Virus record (IMG/VR): IMGVR_UViG_3300042691_028844
Coordinates: 22,581 to 86,580 of that record
Length of the DNA: 64,000 nucleotides
Origin: a virus
Strand: one strand, 5' to 3'
Part shown: piece by piece, positions 61,771-64,000 of the stretch
How the letters are laid out: each line of letters starts with the position of its first letter
Numbering within the stretch: position 1 is the stretch's first letter
Translations under genes and position numbers: made by a program
Notes under the pieces: generated by a model
Seen by the model: the letters and a program-made list of their open reading frames with translations, nothing else
Told to the model about the DNA's origin: nothing
The model's database searches: none

Positions 61771-62041
61771 TGGCGCCCTCCAGCTCGGCAAGCGCCAACT
61801 CCTTCAAGCTCGGAGGCTTGGGGCGGCGTGCGTTGCGGAGTTCAGTCAAGCGATGCCATGGGTTGGCAAACCACTTGCCTTCGCCGCCGATGTAGTTGAT
61901 ACACGCCTCCAGCTCTTGGTCGCCACCCCAGCGGGCGGCTTGGGTGGCGATGTAAAGCTGCTCCGGCATTTCTGCAGCGACAGCCTCGCTATCCCACTGC
62001 TCCACCAGCTCAGGCGGTGGGGTGATCGGGTGGTCAGCCAT
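61763..62041 (-). CDS. PPPELVEQW-type small protein (92 aa)
   Basis: MADHPITPPPELVEQWDSEA, then YIATQAARWGGDQELEACIN and NARRPKPPSLKELALAELEG. Paralogue of 62786-63166, which has the MTDHSPAAAA start module added in front. Helical; function unknown. In this family, ELEACxxxxxxxW and ARRPKPPSLKExAL are fixed points. Confidence 0.7.
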   Translation of the reverse strand: MADHPITPPPELVEQWDSEAVAAEMPEQLYIATQAARWGGDQELEACINYIGGEGKWFANPWHRLTELRNARRPKPPSLKELALAELEGAND

Positions 62042-62207
62042 TGGCCCCCTCCAACTCGTCAGCCAGGCTTAGCACGATTGCTGAGTCGCGCTTGCAGTAC
62101 AGCGCAGCAGCACGCAGGGCGGCGGCAACGCGAATGCGAGTCGCCCAGTCTTCCGGGTAATCAGTCGCATCCAGCACCGCCTGCGCGGCGGGGGAGAGGT
62201 CAGTCAT
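62034..62207 (-). CDS. MTDLSPAA-family small protein, short form (57 aa)
   Basis: ATG 62207: MTDLSPAAQAVLDATDYPED, then RIRVAAALRAAALYCKRDSA and LADELEGANG. Shorter than its relatives by a deletion after the AAALRAAA helix. Overlaps its neighbours by eight bases each. Confidence 0.65.
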   Translation of the reverse strand: MTDLSPAAQAVLDATDYPEDWATRIRVAAALRAAALYCKRDSAIVLSLADELEGANG

Positions 62208-62541
62208 CGGTGTCATCAGGAATTGGTTGATACTGCGGGAGCCAGTGGCCTTGCTTGTCAGTGAAGCCAGCCTCATGCAGGAACTGCTTGGCGGCGGTGG
62301 CATCGCCTTTCATGGCGCGTTCCAGCAGGGTTGGAGCCTCTAGCGCGTCGGCCAGGTCCTCAAGGGTGCGGGTTGGAACGGCGTAAAACGATTCCATGTC
62401 GCCGTATTGAGCATCGGTGTCCGCGATATGCCGAAGCACGCCAGCGATGCCGTGGCGGATGTTGTACTTCCCGCCCTCCCAATCAGTGGCAGCTTCTTCA
62501 AACTCATCGACGAGGCGCTGGGCGCGGGTGTTGCTAGTCAT
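62200..62541 (-). CDS. Small helical protein (113 aa)
   Basis: ATG 62541: MTSNTRAQRLVDEFEEAATD, then YNIRHGIAGVLRHIADTDAQ and ALEAPTLLERAMKGDATAAK, QFLHEAGFTDKQGHWLPQYQ. The GIAGVLRHIADTD helix may be a distant form of the AAALRAAAD helix. Overlaps both neighbours by eight bases. Confidence 0.65.
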   Translation of the reverse strand: MTSNTRAQRLVDEFEEAATDWEGGKYNIRHGIAGVLRHIADTDAQYGDMESFYAVPTRTLEDLADALEAPTLLERAMKGDATAAKQFLHEAGFTDKQGHWLPQYQPIPDDTDD

Positions 62542-62581
62542 CGAGCTGCTCCAGGGCGGCGGCGGGGGAGAGGTCAATCAC
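62534..62581 (-). CDS. 15-residue micro-frame, truncated family member
   Basis: GTG 62581 to TAG 62536: MIDLSPAAALEQLDD. It joins the family start (IDLSPAAA) to an ELDD-type end with everything between lost, and is linked by overlaps to 62578 and 62541. Too short to call as a gene with certainty; it may be a translation-coupling relic. Confidence 0.35.
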   Translation of the reverse strand: MIDLSPAAALEQLDD

Positions 62582-62793
62582 TTGTCCAACTCCTTCACAA
62601 GTTTCTTCAGTGCTTTGAACTCACCCCAGGTCAGCTTGAAGCTCTGATCGCAGTAACTGCTCAGGTGGACATCAAAGCCTTCGCAGTTGTGCCATAGCGA
62701 CACTTCAATGAAAGCGTCAGGTTTGGCGCAGTGGTCAAAACTCTCTAGCGGCGCAAACGCGGCGTCCAGCTTGTAGGTGGTGATGTCAGTCAT
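62578..62793 (-). CDS. Small hypothetical protein (71 aa)
   Basis: Starts MTDITTYKLDAAFAPLESFD, beta/alpha, with AFIEVSLWHNCEGFDVHLSS and CDQSFKLTWGEFKALKKLVK. No family match. MTDI may derive from the shared start module. Overlaps the next gene by eight bases. Confidence 0.65.
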   Translation of the reverse strand: MTDITTYKLDAAFAPLESFDHCAKPDAFIEVSLWHNCEGFDVHLSSYCDQSFKLTWGEFKALKKLVKELDK

Positions 62794-63166
62794 CTAAAGC
62801 CTCCAGTGCGCGGCGGATAATGGAAACATCAACACCTACCGTTCGACCTTCGTTATCGTGAGTCGGGATGCGATCCAACTCGTCAAGCGCCTGCTCCTTC
62901 AAGCTCGGCGGCTTGGGACGGCGGGCGGTGCGGAGATCCTTAGAGAACTTCCAGCCGGCGGAGTAGTGGATGTCGCCCCATTTGTCCATCTCTGAGCAAC
63001 ACGCCTCCAGCTCCTGGTCGGCACCCCAGCGGGCGGCTTGGGCAATGGCGTGCTCGGAAGCGCTGCAGTAATCCTGATGGTGGCCCTCGGTGCGCCACTG
63101 CTGCACCAGCTCAGGCGGTGGGGTGATCGGATGCTGCGCGGCGGCAGCGGGGGAGTGGTCAGTCAT
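62786..63166 (-). CDS. PPPELVQQW-type protein with added start module (126 aa)
   Basis: MTDHSPAAAAQHPITPPPEL, AIAQAARWGADQELEACCSE, RTARRPKPPSLKEQALDELD, then a C-terminal extension ending SIIRRALEALDD. A fusion of the MTDxSPAA start with the 61763-type body. Overlaps both neighbours by eight bases. Function unknown. Confidence 0.7.
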   Translation of the reverse strand: MTDHSPAAAAQHPITPPPELVQQWRTEGHHQDYCSASEHAIAQAARWGADQELEACCSEMDKWGDIHYSAGWKFSKDLRTARRPKPPSLKEQALDELDRIPTHDNEGRTVGVDVSIIRRALEALDD

Positions 63167-63485
63167 TGGTCACTTCTTCGATGGTTGATACGCAATGCCG
63201 CTGAATGATCAGCTTGTGGGGCCCATCTTGCGAGTAGGTTTGCAGGTAGTGATTACCTTCTCTTTGAACATCTTCCAAGCTGTTGGCGGAACCACCGGCT
63301 TGCCAATCACCCTCGGCATCGTGCAGTTCCCAGGCGTAGTGAATGTCATCCTCTTCTGGCTCGGGCTGGGCCAACAGTGTGCGGGCGCGGTCTGCTAGCG
63401 GGGACATGCGAATCCTTCCGGCTGGAATACCAGAATCCAGCGCATCAACAAGCTCAGCGCACATGGCGCGGTAGTCGAGGGTCAT
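63159..63485 (-). CDS. Small hypothetical protein (108 aa)
   Basis: Starts MTLDYRAMCAELVDALDSGI, then SPLADRARTLLAQPEPEEDD, IHYAWELHDAEGDWQAGGSA and a beta-rich end (GPHKLIIQRHCVSTIEE). N-terminal DYxAMCAELVDALDSG is a paralogue signature shared with 60824. Overlaps neighbours by four to eight bases. Confidence 0.68.
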   Translation of the reverse strand: MTLDYRAMCAELVDALDSGIPAGRIRMSPLADRARTLLAQPEPEEDDIHYAWELHDAEGDWQAGGSANSLEDVQREGNHYLQTYSQDGPHKLIIQRHCVSTIEEVTND

Positions 63486-63685
63486 GGCTGAGCCTCCAGC
63501 TCGGTGGCGATGAGTTGGATCTGCGAACAGTCCACACCGCGGACGCCCAGGATTTCATGGCCGAGTTGGCTGTCTAGAGCCCGCAGGGCGGCGGCGATAT
63601 TCGCAGGGGTGAAGTCTTCACGGAAATCAAGGTCTCTCCAAAAGGCATCTAGCACGGCAGCGGCAGCGGGGGAGAGGTCAGTCAT
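63482..63685 (-). CDS. MTDLSPAA-family small protein (67 aa)
   Basis: ATG 63685: MTDLSPAAAAVLDAFWRDLD, then ANIAAALRALDSQLGHEILG and IQLIATELEAQP. Start chosen at the family start; the longer frame from 63820 would overlap the previous gene. Overlaps both neighbours. Confidence 0.68.
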   Translation of the reverse strand: MTDLSPAAAAVLDAFWRDLDFREDFTPANIAAALRALDSQLGHEILGVRGVDCSQIQLIATELEAQP

Positions 63686-63902
63686 TGGTGCCCTCCAGCT
63701 CGGCGGCAATGTCGAGAAGTTCGTCCTTGGATATGACGTAATAAGCACTCCCGTCAAGGCAGTAGCCAAGCTGATCCGCAGTAGCCCGCAGGGCGGCGGC
63801 AGCAATCCAGCGTGACTCACTTAGGCAGTCATCTGGACCGTAGGAGCTGCGACCGTTGGCGGCATCCAGCACCGCCTGGGCGGCAGGGGAGAGGTCAGTC
63901 AT
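63678..63902 (-). CDS. MTDLSPAA-family small protein (74 aa)
   Basis: ATG 63902: MTDLSPAAQAVLDAANGRSS, then WIAAAALRATADQLGYCLDG and DELLDIAAELEGTND. Full-length member; closest to 61543-61770 at both ends. Overlaps both neighbours by eight bases. Confidence 0.7.
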   Translation of the reverse strand: MTDLSPAAQAVLDAANGRSSYGPDDCLSESRWIAAAALRATADQLGYCLDGSAYYVISKDELLDIAAELEGTND

Positions 63903-63945
63903 CGAGGGCTTCCAGTGCGCGAGCAGCGGAGGAGAGGTCAGTCAT
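63895..63945 (-). CDS. 16-residue micro-frame, family deletion product
   Basis: ATG 63945 to TGA 63895: MTDLSSAARALEALDD. The first half is the family start; the second half equals the end of 62786-63166 (RRALEALDD). So a deletion has fused the start of one gene to the end of another. Coupled by eight-base overlaps on both sides. May be a relic or a micro-protein. Confidence 0.4.
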   Translation of the reverse strand: MTDLSSAARALEALDD

Positions 63946-64000
63946 TGAGCTGCTCCATTTGTTGTTCCATGTGCTCTGCCCATGCCACCAAGTCGCTGGC
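63938..64000 (-). CDS. Partial gene cut by right window edge
   Basis: The last 20 residues (ASDLVAWAEHMEQQMEQLND) of a leftward gene that continues beyond the window. It overlaps the micro-frame start by eight bases, as elsewhere in the array. Confidence 0.6.
   Translation of the reverse strand, partial: ASDLVAWAEHMEQQMEQLND

Larger units (their letters stand above)
61490..63945 (-). repeat. Recurring gene-start module in the small-gene array
   Basis: On the plus strand GCGGCGGGGGAGAGGTCAGT followed by CATTGG or CATCG recurs near 61749, 62187, 62561 (AATCAC variant), 63140, 63660, 63880 and 63921, each encoding MTDLSPAAxA on the minus strand. Near 61550, 61780 and 63690 it is followed by GCCCTCCAGCTCGGC, the shared gene end. 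Repeated start and end modules provide sites for duplication and deletion. Confidence 0.75.

Overview
This window looks like part of a double-stranded DNA tailed-phage genome infecting a unicellular cyanobacterium of the marine or brackish Synechococcus/Cyanobium type. The terminase, portal, scaffold, capsid and lysis genes identify a phage. Several small proteins (the leftward genes at 1-2.8 kb, the DUF6717-like protein at 5.1 kb, the DUF6378-like protein at 24.8 kb, the basic peptide at 56.4 kb) resemble families I associate with cyanophages and cyanobacteria. I see no tail sheath, tail tube or tape measure that I can name, so the tail type is unresolved; several glycine/alanine-rich virion proteins would fit a short-tailed phage. 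No integrase is visible. Both window edges cut genes, so the genome continues on both sides.

Layout. 1-2822: a leftward run of small cyanophage accessory genes. 2823-4212: about 1.4 kb without a convincing gene, holding inverted repeats, short repeated boxes and an 80-base alternating CA/CG tract; it is a candidate replication origin or genome-end region. 4213-13.1 kb: small genes, tRNA-Arg, tRNA-Met and tRNA-Leu, a very large virion-type protein, a SAM methyltransferase, zinc-ribbon proteins and a dCMP deaminase. 13.1-15.2 kb: leftward FkbM methyltransferase, adhesin and fibre genes. 15.3-22.2 kb: a glycosyltransferase, an XRE regulator and a tight run of virion-type genes, followed by two leftward sugar enzymes. 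22.3-34.1 kb: large terminase, two glycosyltransferases, portal, scaffold, major capsid and decoration proteins, with terminators at 29.8 and 34.1 kb. 34.2-45.2 kb: connector-like duplicates, virion proteins, a repeat fibre, a Dps-like protein and a two-domain muralytic protein.

45.2-48.4 kb is a leftward cluster of DNA-binding and HNH-type proteins. 48.7-54.4 kb is a host-recognition cluster of fibre and adhesin genes that has grown by duplication and carries a broken chaperone copy. 54.5-60.8 kb holds lysis-type genes (GH24 plus C39-like endolysin and small membrane proteins), a GT47-like transferase, HNH proteins and ThyX. 60.8-64 kb is a leftward array of overlapping tiny genes, many starting with the same MTDLSPAA module, that has expanded by duplication and internal deletion.

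How the parts fit. Packaging, capsid and internal virion proteins form the rightward backbone. Sugar and methyl transferases are scattered among them singly or in pairs, often on the opposite strand with their own promoter-like boxes, as moron-type insertions. dCMP deaminase and ThyX point to thymidylate synthesis for phage DNA. The most unusual signal is strand-polar: by eye the octamer C[CG][CG]CGTGG occurs about 44 times on the plus strand and about 7 times on the minus strand, in genes of either orientation. All family assignments are made by reading the protein sequences, not by database search.
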